From Streptomyces mangrovisoli (GTDB taxonomy: Bacteria > Actinomycetota > Actinomycetes > Streptomycetales > Streptomycetaceae): a stretch of DNA of 64,000 nucleotides. The DNA is taken from the NCBI RefSeq assembly GCF_000974985.2, contig NZ_LAVA02000052.1, positions 25,937 to 89,936 of the forward strand. The letters are read 5' to 3'. How positions within the stretch are numbered: the stretch's first letter is position 1; each line of letters begins with the position of its first letter. Shown piece by piece: positions 41,307 through 49,145 of the stretch. Under the pieces are notes generated by a model that was not told the DNA's origin, made no database searches, and saw only the letters and a program-made list of their open reading frames with translations. The translations under genes and the position numbers were made by a program.

Positions 41307-42086
41307 CCGTCCCAGATGCTCCCGCCCCGCGTCCAGCAGGTCCGGCAGCGGCGGGACGGACGCGTACCACCGCTTCTCGTACTCCCAGCACAGCCAGCCG
41401 TCCCAGCCGTGCCGGGAGAGCACCTCGACGGTGTCGGCGAGCGGCAGCACCCCGGCGCCGAGCGGCACCGGCGTGGTGTCGTCGGCGGAGGCGATGTCCT
41501 TGACCTGCACATAGCCGAGGTACGGCGCGAGGGCGGCGTAGGTCTGCGACGGCTGCTCGCCGCCCCGCCAGGCCGCCATCACGTCCCACAGGGCGCCGAC
41601 CCCGCGGTGCCCGACAGGTCCGAGGGCACGGATCGCGGCGGCGCCGGTGGGGTGCGAGTCGTGGGTCTCCAGGAGCACCCGCACGCCGAGCGCCGTGGCG
41701 TCCTCGGCGGCCGTGCCCAGCCGCCGGGCCGCGACGGCGTCCGCCTCGGCCGGGTCCTGGCCGTCGGCGGCCCCCGGGAACACCCGCACGAAGGACGCGT
41801 CCAGGTCGCGGGCCAGCTCCAGCAGGGCGCGGATCTCGTCGAGCACGGGTCCGTCGTCGCCGGGCGCCGCGACCCGGGCGTACCCCGCGAGCCCGAGCAC
41901 CTCGATCCCGGCGCCCTTGAACGCGGCGGCGAGGTCGGCCCGTTCACCCGGTGGCAGACCGGGGTGGACGGGTTCCTCCGGGTGGGCGCGGAGTTCGACA
42001 CCGTGATAGCCGTGCCGGGCGGCGAGCCGGATCACGTCCGGCATGGGCAGACCGGGCACACCGAGGGTGGAGAAGGCCAGCTTCAT
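41286..42086 (-). CDS. Sugar phosphate isomerase/epimerase, xylose-isomerase-like TIM barrel
   Basis: A 266-residue protein of the AP-endonuclease-2 fold superfamily: MKLAFSTLGVPGLPMPDVIR at the start, GYHGVELRAHP, LLETHDSHPTG and YVQVKDI. These place metal-binding Glu, Asp and His residues as in sugar epimerases. Substrate unknown; a keto-sugar or cyclitol is typical. It is monocistronic and lies 3 kb from the LacI-controlled operon that has a second member of this fold. The stop codon is within a 35-bp tandem array. Confidence 0.87.
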   Translation of the reverse strand: MKLAFSTLGVPGLPMPDVIRLAARHGYHGVELRAHPEEPVHPGLPPGERADLAAAFKGAGIEVLGLAGYARVAAPGDDGPVLDEIRALLELARDLDASFVRVFPGAADGQDPAEADAVAARRLGTAAEDATALGVRVLLETHDSHPTGAAAIRALGPVGHRGVGALWDVMAAWRGGEQPSQTYAALAPYLGYVQVKDIASADDTTPVPLGAGVLPLADTVEVLSRHGWDGWLCWEYEKRWYASVPPLPDLLDAGREHLGRLLNDSA

Positions 42087-42120
42087 GCCTCGGACCTTAC
42101 TGCCGCGGCCCCGCCCCCGG

Positions 42121-43053
42121 TCACTCGCGCGCGCCGTGCAGATCCAGCCGCCAGTCCTGCCCGACCAGGTCCTTGCCGAAGGAGCGGTGCGGTGTCTCGG
42201 CGCCGAGGACGAAGCCGTGGCGCCGGTAGAGGTGCCGGGCGGCGGAGAGGACGTCGTTGGTCCACAGCACCAGGTCGCGGTAGCCGACCTCGCGGGCGAA
42301 GGAGATCACGGCCGCCACGAGCCGGTCGCCGATGCGCAGCCCGCGCGCCTCCGGCTCGACCAGCAGCAGCCGCAGCCGCGCGGTGCCGGGCGCCTCGTCG
42401 CGCACGCACATCACGCACCCCACCGGCCTGCCGTCCAGCTCGGCGATCCACACCCGTTCCAGATGCGGGTCGTGGTCCTCGGCGAAGTCGGCGACGATCC
42501 GGGCGACGAGGCCCTCGTAGTCGGTGTTCCAGCCGTACTCGGCGGCGTACACGGCGGCGTTGCGCTGCACGATCCAGCCCAGGTCGCCGGCGGCGGGCTC
42601 GCGCAGCACGACGTCCTCGGGCCGGGGGCCCGGCCCGCCGGACAGCAGCGTGCGCACGGTCCGCAGGGCCTCCGCGAGCCGGGGCCGGTCGGCGGGCGCC
42701 ACGGTCTCCAGCAGCGAACCGACGCTGTCCCGCGCCCGCTCCTCCAGCAGGGCGGCGGTCTCCCGCCCGCGCGCGGTCAGGCCGATCCGCCGCCGCCGCG
42801 GATCCTCCTCGGACGGCGCCCGCACGACGAGCCCGTCCTTCTCGAACTTGCTGAGGATGCGGCTCAGATACCCCGCGTCCAGCGAGAGCCCGGCCCGCAG
42901 GTCGGCCGCGTCGGTCCGCGCCGCGTGGGCGAGCTCGTACAGCACCCGCGACTCGGTGAGCGTGTAGGGCGCGTAGAGCTGCCGCCCGTAGTCGAGCGCC
43001 CCGATGACGTTGGTGTAGAAGCGGTTGAAGGCCCGAATGTCCTGAACGGTCAT
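42121..43053 (-). CDS. MarR-GNAT fusion: regulator with acetyltransferase domain
   Basis: A 310-residue two-domain protein. Residues about 30-130 form a MarR winged helix (LTESRVLYELAHAARTDAAD, LDAGYLSRILSKFEKDGLV, DPRRRRIGLTARGRE). Residues about 145-300 form a GNAT domain with the acetyl-CoA loop LLVEPEARGLRIGDRLVAA and WTNDVLSAARHLYRRHGFVL. This fusion is a known architecture in actinobacteria, but what is acetylated and which genes are controlled is not known. A perfect TGACTCAGTCA palindrome 24 bases upstream of the ATG suggests autoregulation. Confidence 0.92.
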   Translation of the reverse strand: MTVQDIRAFNRFYTNVIGALDYGRQLYAPYTLTESRVLYELAHAARTDAADLRAGLSLDAGYLSRILSKFEKDGLVVRAPSEEDPRRRRIGLTARGRETAALLEERARDSVGSLLETVAPADRPRLAEALRTVRTLLSGGPGPRPEDVVLREPAAGDLGWIVQRNAAVYAAEYGWNTDYEGLVARIVADFAEDHDPHLERVWIAELDGRPVGCVMCVRDEAPGTARLRLLLVEPEARGLRIGDRLVAAVISFAREVGYRDLVLWTNDVLSAARHLYRRHGFVLGAETPHRSFGKDLVGQDWRLDLHGARE

Positions 43054-43076
43054 GGTCCGCCCCCGGCGAAGACAGT

Positions 43077-43087
43077 TGACTCAGTCA
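43077..43087 (-). promoter_or_regulatory. Candidate operator of the MarR-GNAT protein
   Basis: TGACTCAGTCA is a perfect 11-base inverted repeat (5-1-5) between the MarR-GNAT start and the upstream spacer, the usual place for MarR autoregulation. Confidence 0.6.
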
Positions 43088-43157
43088 GAGATACCTGCCG
43101 AAGAGGCTAGCCTCGCGCCTTCGTCCCGTCCACGGGGCCCACTCCGCCGGTCCGCCC

Positions 43158-43233
43158 CCGTCCCCGTCACTTCCCGCAGCGCCGTCCGAGACCCCCCGGC
43201 CCGTCCCCGTCACTTCCCGCAGCGCCGTCCGAG
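43158..43233. repeat. 33-base direct repeat, two copies
   Basis: 43158-43190 and 43201-43233 are identical in the non-coding gap between the MarR-GNAT promoter and the LacI gene 3' end, giving a 43-base period. Confidence 0.8.
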
Positions 43234-43236
43234 GCA

Positions 43237-43308
43237 CCTCCAGCCCGTCCGGCGATTGAGGACGAGGCCGTCCAGGCCGAAGGCAGGGGCGTGGGGGCGG
43301 CAGCCCCC
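43237..43308. repeat. Dispersed Streptomyces repeat of the GTCCGGCGATTGAGGACGAG type
   Basis: The segment starts CCTCCAGCCCGTCCGG, continues through ATTGAGGACGAGG and ends in the hairpin GGGGGCGGCAGCCCCC. I recall this sequence as a common intergenic repeat in Streptomyces. Here it lies 27 bases beyond the LacI gene 3' end and may act as its terminator. Confidence 0.75.
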
Positions 43309-43334
43309 GCACCCGAGCCCCCACCCACCTCACC

Positions 43335-44381
43335 TCACCGCCGCGGAACCCCGGAGGACCCCCGCACCATGAGTTCCCCGCGAACCGTCGCCATCCCCCC
43401 GGGCGGCGCCTCCTCCCGCCCCATCGCGATCCGCCCGGCACGGGCCCCCGCCTCGGCCAGCGGCAGCCGGACCGTCGTCAGCGAGGGCACCGCGTCCACG
43501 CTGAACGGCAGATCGTCGAAGCCCGCCACCGACACGTCGTCGGGAACCCGCAGCCCCGACTCCCGCAGCGCGGCACACGCCCCCAGCGCGACGGAGTCGT
43601 TCGCCGCGACGACCGCCGTCAGCGACGGATCCCGGCGCAGCAGCTCCAGCGTGGCCTCGTACCCGGAGCGCCGGTCGTAGCGCCCGTGGACCGTCCGCCG
43701 CGGGTCGTCCTCGATGCCCTGCGCGGCCAGCGCGGCCCGGTGGCCCTCCAGCCGGTGCCGGGTCGTGGTGCGCTCCTCGGGGCCCGCTATGTAGCCGAGC
43801 CGCCGGTGGCCGAGCCCGAGCAGATGCTCCGTCAGCTGCCGCGCCCCGCCCCGGTTGTCGAAGGCGAGCGCGATCGCCGGCGTGTCCACGACCGGCGGCC
43901 GCCCGCACAGCACCACCCGCGTCCCGGCCTCCGCGAGCTTGCGCAGCTTCGTGGCGACCGCCGCCGCGTGCGGCGCGTTCTCCACGGCCCCGCCGGTGAG
44001 CACCACGGCCGCGGCCCGCTGCCGCTGGAGCAGGGTGAGATAGGTCAGCTCCCGCTCCGGCAGGCCCCCGGTGTTGCAGACGACGGCCAGCCGCTCGCCC
44101 CCGGCGCGTCCGCCCGTCCCGCCGATCTCCGCCTGGATCGCGCTCGCCATGATCCCGAAGAACGGGTCGGCGATGTCGTGGACGAGGATGCCGACCAGGT
44201 CGGAGGTGGCGGCGGCGAGCGCGCTCGCGGGGCCGTTGAGGACGTAGTCCAGCTCGTCGACGGCCCGCAGCACCCGCTCGCGGGTGGAGGCGGCGACCGG
44301 GTAGTTGCCGTTGAGCACGCGCGACACCGTCGCGGGCGAGACCTGGGCGCGGGCAGCCACGTCCGCCAGGGTCACCGTCAT
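43335..44381 (-). CDS. LacI-family repressor of the divergent sugar/cyclitol operon
   Basis: A 348-residue regulator. The N-terminal LacI helix-turn-helix and hinge are clear: VTLADVAARAQVSPATVSRV at 2-21, then YPVAASTRERVLRAVDELDY. A periplasmic-binding-type effector domain follows (GILVHDIADPFFGIMASAIQ, AIALAFDNRGGARQLTEHLL, VAGFDDLPFS). ATG at 44381 follows GGAGG. It is divergent from the Gfo/Idh-DUF993-isomerase operon. A LacI-type palindrome GAAAGCGCTTGC lies near that operon's start. The effector is presumably the sugar or cyclitol used by the operon. Confidence 0.93.
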   Translation of the reverse strand: MTVTLADVAARAQVSPATVSRVLNGNYPVAASTRERVLRAVDELDYVLNGPASALAAATSDLVGILVHDIADPFFGIMASAIQAEIGGTGGRAGGERLAVVCNTGGLPERELTYLTLLQRQRAAAVVLTGGAVENAPHAAAVATKLRKLAEAGTRVVLCGRPPVVDTPAIALAFDNRGGARQLTEHLLGLGHRRLGYIAGPEERTTTRHRLEGHRAALAAQGIEDDPRRTVHGRYDRRSGYEATLELLRRDPSLTAVVAANDSVALGACAALRESGLRVPDDVSVAGFDDLPFSVDAVPSLTTVRLPLAEAGARAGRIAMGREEAPPGGMATVRGELMVRGSSGVPRR

Positions 44382-44582
44382 GTTGTCGTCCTCCGGTCGC
44401 GCATGTCGTCGTACGCCGTCGTACCAGACCGCCGCGGACCCGTCCCGGTTCCCGCGGCGCCCCCCTGGCGCGTTCCTGCAGACCATAAGGCCAATATCCC
44501 GAGTTGTTCGCCCCCTCGAACGACTCGGCCTTGTCACGGTCTTGTACAGAAATGGGATGAGCGGATAGCGTCGACGGATATA

Positions 44583-44594
44583 GAAAGCGCTTGC
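44583..44594 (+). promoter_or_regulatory. LacI-type operator upstream of the Gfo/Idh operon
   Basis: GAAAGCGCTTGC has the CG-centred palindromic core AAGCGCTT typical of LacI-family operators and lies 53 bases before the GTG start of the first operon gene. Confidence 0.75.
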
Positions 44595-44646
44595 TGCTCG
44601 GGATGCCCGGCCGTGCCGGGGGCTCCGCGGACGTTAAGGGGACGCA

Positions 44647-45798
44647 GTGAAACGCAAGACGGTGCGTATCGCCATGAACGGTGTGACCGGGCGGATGGGT
44701 CACCGACAGCACCTCGTCCGCTCGATCCTCGCCCTGCGCGAACAGGGCGGACTCGAGCTCGGTGGCGGCACCGTGCTGTGGCCGGAGCCGGTCCTGGTGG
44801 GTCGCCGCGCGTCCGCCCTGGCGGCGCTCGCCGAACGCCACGGCCTGGAACACGTCTCGACCGACCTCGACGCGGTCCTCGCCGACCCCACCGTGGAGAT
44901 CTACTTCGACGCCCAGGTGACCGCCGCCCGCGAGGACGCGCTCCGCCGGGCGATCGTCGCGGGCAAGCACGTCTACACCGAGAAGCCCACCGCCACCGGC
45001 CTGGACGGGGCCCTCGCACTCGCCCGGCTCGCGCGCGACAAGGGTGTCCGGCACGGCGTCGTACAGGACAAGATCTTCCTGCCCGGCCTGCTCAAGCTGA
45101 AGCGGCTGGTCGACGGCGGCTTCTTCGGCCGGATCCTCTCCGTCCGCGGCGAGTTCGGCTACTGGGTCTTCGAGGGCGACTGGCAGAGCGCCCAGCGGCC
45201 GTCGTGGAACTACCGTGCCGAGGACGGCGGCGGCATCGTCGCCGACATGTTCCCGCACTGGGAGTACGTCCTGCACGAGCTGTTCGGCCGGGTCACCTCC
45301 GTGCAGGCGCTCGCCACCACCCACCTGCCGCAGCGCTGGGACGAGCGCGGCAAGCCCTACGACGCCACCGCCGACGACGCCGCCTACGGCGTCTTCGAAC
45401 TGGCCGGCGGCGCGATCGCGCAGATCAACTCCTCCTGGGCGGTCCGCGTCCACCGCGACGAACTCGTCGAGTTCCAGGTCGACGGCACCGAGGGCTCCGC
45501 AGTCGCCGGGCTGCGCGGCTGCCGCGTCCAGCACCGCTCCACCACCCCCAAGCCGGTGTGGGACCCCGACGTGCCGGCCGGCCACGCCTTCCGCGAGCAG
45601 TGGCAGGAGGTCCCAGACAACACCGTGTTCGACAACGGGTTCAAGGCCCAGTGGGAGCTGTTCCTGCGGCACGTCTACGCCGACGCCCCCTACCACTGGG
45701 ACCTGCTGGCCGGCGCCCGCGGCGTCCAGCTCGCCGAACTGGCCCTGCGCTCCTCGGCCGAGGGCCGCCGCATCGACGTACCGGAGATCGCGCTGTGA
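44647..45798 (+). CDS. Gfo/Idh/MocA-family oxidoreductase
   Basis: NAD(P)-dependent dehydrogenase of 383 residues, probably oxidising a sugar or cyclitol hydroxyl. The Rossmann half has the family EKP motif in HVYTEKPTATG near residue 117. The C-terminal alpha/beta half has GGGIVADMFPHWEYVL, carrying the usual catalytic His/Asp-type residues. The nucleotide loop is unusual: MNGVTGRMGHR resembles dihydrodipicolinate reductase rather than the common GxGxxG. GTG at 44647 follows AAGGGG. It is the first gene of a three-gene operon and its stop overlaps the DUF993 start as GTGA. Confidence 0.9.
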   Translation: MKRKTVRIAMNGVTGRMGHRQHLVRSILALREQGGLELGGGTVLWPEPVLVGRRASALAALAERHGLEHVSTDLDAVLADPTVEIYFDAQVTAAREDALRRAIVAGKHVYTEKPTATGLDGALALARLARDKGVRHGVVQDKIFLPGLLKLKRLVDGGFFGRILSVRGEFGYWVFEGDWQSAQRPSWNYRAEDGGGIVADMFPHWEYVLHELFGRVTSVQALATTHLPQRWDERGKPYDATADDAAYGVFELAGGAIAQINSSWAVRVHRDELVEFQVDGTEGSAVAGLRGCRVQHRSTTPKPVWDPDVPAGHAFREQWQEVPDNTVFDNGFKAQWELFLRHVYADAPYHWDLLAGARGVQLAELALRSSAEGRRIDVPEIAL

Positions 45799-46946
45799 CC
45801 CTGCGACTGCCCGGCCCGGACGGCGGGACGCGGCTCTACGAACCCCGCGCCGAGCCCCTCGACCTCACCCCCGGCGCCCCCTTCACCAGCCGTACGGTCC
45901 TCGCGGCGGCGCATGTCGTGGCCGACCCGCTCGCCGCGGCCGGACCCGGCCTGCCCGCCGCGGTCGACTGGGACGCCACCCTCGCCTTCCGCCGCCATCT
46001 GTGGGCCCACGGGCTCGGGGTCGCCGAGGCCATGGACACCGCCCAGCGTGGCATGGGCCTGGACTGGGCGGGCGCGGCCGAACTGATCCGCCGCAGCAGC
46101 GCGGAGGCGCGGGCGGCCGGCGGCCGGATCGCGTGCGGCGCGGGCACCGACCAGCTCGACCGCGGCACCCTCGCCGAGGTCCGCGCCGCCTACGAGGAAC
46201 AGCTCGCCCTCGTCGAGGAGTGCGGCGCCCAGCCGGTCCTGATGGCCTCCCGCGCGCTGGCGGCGGCGGCCGACGGGCCCGACGACTACCGGGAGATCTA
46301 CGGGCGGCTGCTGCGCCAGTCCGCCCGGCCGGTGATCCTGCACTGGCTCGGCCCGATGTTCGACCCCGCCCTGGCGGGCTACTGGGGCTCGGCCGACCTC
46401 GACACGGCGACGGAGGTGTTCCTCGACGTCGTCGCGGACCACCCCGGCAAGGTCGACGGGGTCAAGATCTCCCTGCTCGACGCCCGGCGCGAGAAGGACC
46501 TGCGCCGTCGCCTGCCGGCGGGCGTGCGCTGCTACACCGGCGACGACTTCCACTACCCCGAGCTGATCGAGGGCGACGGACTCGGCTTCAGCCACGCCCT
46601 GCTCGGTGTCCTCGACCCGCTGGGACCGTCGGCGGCCCGGGCGCTACGGCGGCTCGACGCGGGCGACGGGCCCGGCTTCCGCGCCCTGCTGGACCCGACC
46701 GTCCCGCTGGCCCGGCACCTCTTCGAGACCCCGACCCGCTTCTACAAGACGGGGGTCGTCCTGCTCGCCTGGCTGGCCGGACACCAGGAGCACTTCACGA
46801 TGGTCGGCGGCCTCCAGTCGGCCCGTTCCCTCCCGCACCTCGCCCGCGCCTACGAACTCGCGGACGGTCTCGGCCTGTTCCCGGACCCGAAGCAGGCAGA
46901 GCACCGGATGCGGACCCTCCTCGCGCTGCACGGAGTGACCCAGTGA
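45795..46946 (+). CDS. DUF993 protein, dihydrodipicolinate-synthase-like aldolase fold
   Basis: A 383-residue protein of the DUF993 family, related by fold to class I pyruvate aldolases and dihydrodipicolinate synthase. WDATLAFRRHLWAHGLGVAE near residue 56 and VILHWLGPMFDPALAGYWG are recognisable. VDGVKISLLD near 222 contains the lysine expected to form a Schiff base. No reaction is established for the family to my knowledge. Position between a sugar dehydrogenase and a sugar isomerase, with GTGA overlaps on both sides, suggests it cleaves or rearranges the oxidised product. Confidence 0.87.
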   Translation: MTLRLPGPDGGTRLYEPRAEPLDLTPGAPFTSRTVLAAAHVVADPLAAAGPGLPAAVDWDATLAFRRHLWAHGLGVAEAMDTAQRGMGLDWAGAAELIRRSSAEARAAGGRIACGAGTDQLDRGTLAEVRAAYEEQLALVEECGAQPVLMASRALAAAADGPDDYREIYGRLLRQSARPVILHWLGPMFDPALAGYWGSADLDTATEVFLDVVADHPGKVDGVKISLLDARREKDLRRRLPAGVRCYTGDDFHYPELIEGDGLGFSHALLGVLDPLGPSAARALRRLDAGDGPGFRALLDPTVPLARHLFETPTRFYKTGVVLLAWLAGHQEHFTMVGGLQSARSLPHLARAYELADGLGLFPDPKQAEHRMRTLLALHGVTQ

Positions 46947-47851
46947 CCGACCCGCTCACCCGGCCCATCGCCGACCGGACCGCCGACCCGCTCGCCCGGC
47001 CCACCGCGGACCGGGCCTTCGACCCGCTCACCCGCCTGTCCGTCAACCAGATGACCGTCAAGCAGCTGACCCTTCCCGAACTCGCCGACAACTGCGTCGA
47101 GTTCGGGGTGCCCGGGGTCGGCCTGTGGCGCGAACCGGTCCGGTCCTACGGCGTCCCGGCCGCGGCCCGGCTCATGCGCGACGCCGGGCTCACCGTCACC
47201 ACGCTGTGCCGCGGCGGCTTCCTGACCGCGCTCGCACCGGGCGAGCGGGCCGCCGCCCTGGACGACAACCGCCGCGCGGTCGACGAGGCGGCCGCCCTCG
47301 GCACCACCACCCTCGTGCTGGTCTCCGGCGGGCTCCCGGCGGGCTCGAAGGACCTGCACGGGGCGCGCGAGCGGATCGCCGACGCGCTGGCCGAACTGGG
47401 GCCGTACGCCGAGGAGCGCGGGGTGCGCCTCGCCCTGGAGCCGCTGCACCCGATGTTCGCCGCCGACCGCTGCGTGGTCTCCACCCTGGCGCAGGCCCTG
47501 GACCTCGCGGAACGCTTCCCGGCGGAGCAGGTCGGCGTCACGGTCGACACGTACCACATCTGGTGGGACGACCGGGCGCCGGAGCAGATCGCCCGCGCGG
47601 GCGCGGGCGGCCGCCTGCTCGCCTTCCAACTCGCCGACTGGATCACGCCCTTGCCGCACGGCGTGCTCAACGGCCGCGGCCCGCTCGGCGACGGCGCGAT
47701 CGATCTGCGGGCCTGGCGGGCCCTGGCGGAGGCCGCGGGACACACCGGCCTCATCGAGGTCGAGCTCTTCAACGAGGACCTGTGGGCCCGCCCCGGGCGC
47801 GAGCTGTTCGCCGACACGGTCCGCCGGTTCGCCGCCCACGTCTTCGACTGA
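46943..47851 (+). CDS. Sugar phosphate isomerase/epimerase with repetitive N-terminal extension
   Basis: A 302-residue xylose-isomerase-like TIM-barrel protein. The conserved domain starts at about residue 31 (LSVNQMTVKQLTLPELADNC). Likely metal ligands are in LALEPLHPMFAADRC, GVTVDTYHIWWDD and LIEVELFNEDLW. The first 30 residues are a 12-residue repeat (DPLTRPIADRTA, DPLARPTADRAF, DPLTR) produced by a 36-base tandem duplication. GTG at 46943 overlaps the DUF993 stop, so the extension is translated unless an internal start is used. A terminator follows the operon. Confidence 0.88.
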   Translation: MTDPLTRPIADRTADPLARPTADRAFDPLTRLSVNQMTVKQLTLPELADNCVEFGVPGVGLWREPVRSYGVPAAARLMRDAGLTVTTLCRGGFLTALAPGERAAALDDNRRAVDEAAALGTTTLVLVSGGLPAGSKDLHGARERIADALAELGPYAEERGVRLALEPLHPMFAADRCVVSTLAQALDLAERFPAEQVGVTVDTYHIWWDDRAPEQIARAGAGGRLLAFQLADWITPLPHGVLNGRGPLGDGAIDLRAWRALAEAAGHTGLIEVELFNEDLWARPGRELFADTVRRFAAHVFD

Positions 47852-47988
47852 TCCCGGCCCCGCGGCACCGGAAAAATCTTGGAATCGCCGTGCAACCCTT
47901 TCCCGACCTCGCGGGTCGTACGTGGCATCAGGACCTTTGGAGGGGGATCCGGGGGGATCGCGGGGGTTCTGATGTGGAGGGGAAGAGC

Positions 47989-48022
47989 CGAGGGGGTCCG
48001 ACCGACGGGTGGGACCCCCTCG
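47989..48022. terminator. Hairpin between isomerase and ribokinase genes
   Basis: CGAGGGGGTCC (47989-47999) pairs exactly with GGACCCCCTCG (48012-48022) between two convergent genes. Confidence 0.75.
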
Positions 48023-48035
48023 AAGCTGTCCGCCC

Positions 48036-48944
48036 TCAGCTGCGCGCGGCCGCCACGTCCCGCGCCGTCGGGAACGACGCCTGCGCACCCCTGCGGGTGA
48101 CCGTCGCCGCACCCACCCGGGCCGCGTAGGCCGCCGCCTCGACGAGAGGCTCGCCCCGGCTCAGCCGCCAGGCCAGCGCCGCGGTGAACGCGTCGCCCGC
48201 GCCCGTCGTGTCCACCGGTGTCACGTCGAGCGCCGGGACGTGCGCGACGCCGTCCCTCGACGCCACCAGCGCGCCCCGCGCGCCCAGCGTCACCACCACC
48301 GCGCGCGGGCCCTTGGCCAGCAGGATCCGCGCCCAGTCCGCGGGGTCCTCGCCCACCCGGGACCCGCCCAGGAGCACCCGGGCCTCGTGCTCGTTGACGA
48401 TCAGCGGGTCGCAGGCGGCCAGCACCTCGGCGGGCAGCGCCCGGGGCGGCGACGCGTTCAGCACGAAACGCGTCTCGGGCGGCAGCGCCCGTACGACGTC
48501 CACGACCGTCTCCAGCGGGATCTCCAGCTGCGCCGACACCACCCGGGAGGCATGGAACAGGCTGGTCGCGGCGCGCGCGTCGGCCGGTGTCAGCAGGCCG
48601 TTCGCGCCCGGCGACACCACGATCGCGTTGTCCCCGCCGGAGTCCACGGTGATCAGCGCGACCCCGGTCGGCGCCCCGCCCACCAGTACGCCCACCGTGT
48701 CCACGCCCGCGCCGCGCAGCGAGTCCAGCAGCAGCCGGCCGTGCGCGTCGTCGCCGACCCGGGCCAGCAGCGCGGTGCGCGCGCCGAGCCGGGCCGCGGC
48801 CACCGCCTGGTTGGCGCCCTTGCCGCCGGGGTGCACGGCCAGGTCGGAGCCGAGCACCGTCTCGCCCGGGTCCGGCCGCCGTTCCACACCGATCACCAGG
48901 TCGGCGTTGGCCGAACCCACGACCAGGAGGTCGTAGCCGTACAT
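48036..48944 (-). CDS. rbsK: Ribokinase / PfkB-family carbohydrate kinase
   Basis: ATP-dependent kinase of 302 residues, closest in pattern to ribokinase: DLLVVGSANADLVIGVERRP at the N-terminus, HPGGKGANQAVAAARLG near 41, and PVDTTGAGDAFTAALAWRLS near 245 with the catalytic aspartate. No rbs transporter is adjacent. It converges on the Gfo/Idh-DUF993-isomerase operon, so it may phosphorylate that pathway's sugar rather than ribose itself. ATG at 48944 follows GGGAG. Confidence 0.88.
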   Translation of the reverse strand: MYGYDLLVVGSANADLVIGVERRPDPGETVLGSDLAVHPGGKGANQAVAAARLGARTALLARVGDDAHGRLLLDSLRGAGVDTVGVLVGGAPTGVALITVDSGGDNAIVVSPGANGLLTPADARAATSLFHASRVVSAQLEIPLETVVDVVRALPPETRFVLNASPPRALPAEVLAACDPLIVNEHEARVLLGGSRVGEDPADWARILLAKGPRAVVVTLGARGALVASRDGVAHVPALDVTPVDTTGAGDAFTAALAWRLSRGEPLVEAAAYAARVGAATVTRRGAQASFPTARDVAAARS

Positions 48945-49029
48945 GCATCGACTCCCGGGAAGAAGGCCCGCGCACGGGTGTTCGGGCGGTCCCCGCATCC
49001 TGCCAACTCCCGGGCGGGTCGCGCAGCAC

Positions 49030-49115
49030 GGTTTCCGGGTCGGGTCGGGGGCGGGGCGGGATCGGGGTCCGGGCGGGGCGGGATCGGGTCCGGGTCGGGT
49101 CCGGGTCGGGTCCGG
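49030..49115 (+). repeat. G-run-rich degenerate repeat upstream of recD2
   Basis: About 85 bases made of many GGG or GGGG runs, with repeats of GGTCCGGGTCG and GGGCGGGGCGGGATCGGG, end 31 bases before the helicase ATG. The G-rich strand is the coding strand, so any leader mRNA would be G-rich and could fold into quadruplexes. Confidence 0.75.
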
Positions 49116-49145
49116 GATGTCCGACCCCACCGGTACCGTCGAGCC

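Noticed and set aside
43686..45794. Upstream extension of the DUF993 frame over LacI and Gfo/Idh
   Set aside because: It is out of frame with both real genes, and the GTGA junction at 45795 gives a natural start.
48009..49145. Upstream extension of the recD2 frame by about 380 codons
   Set aside because: The extension is antisense to ribokinase and crosses the G-rich repeat. The helicase domain starts at the ATG at 49146.
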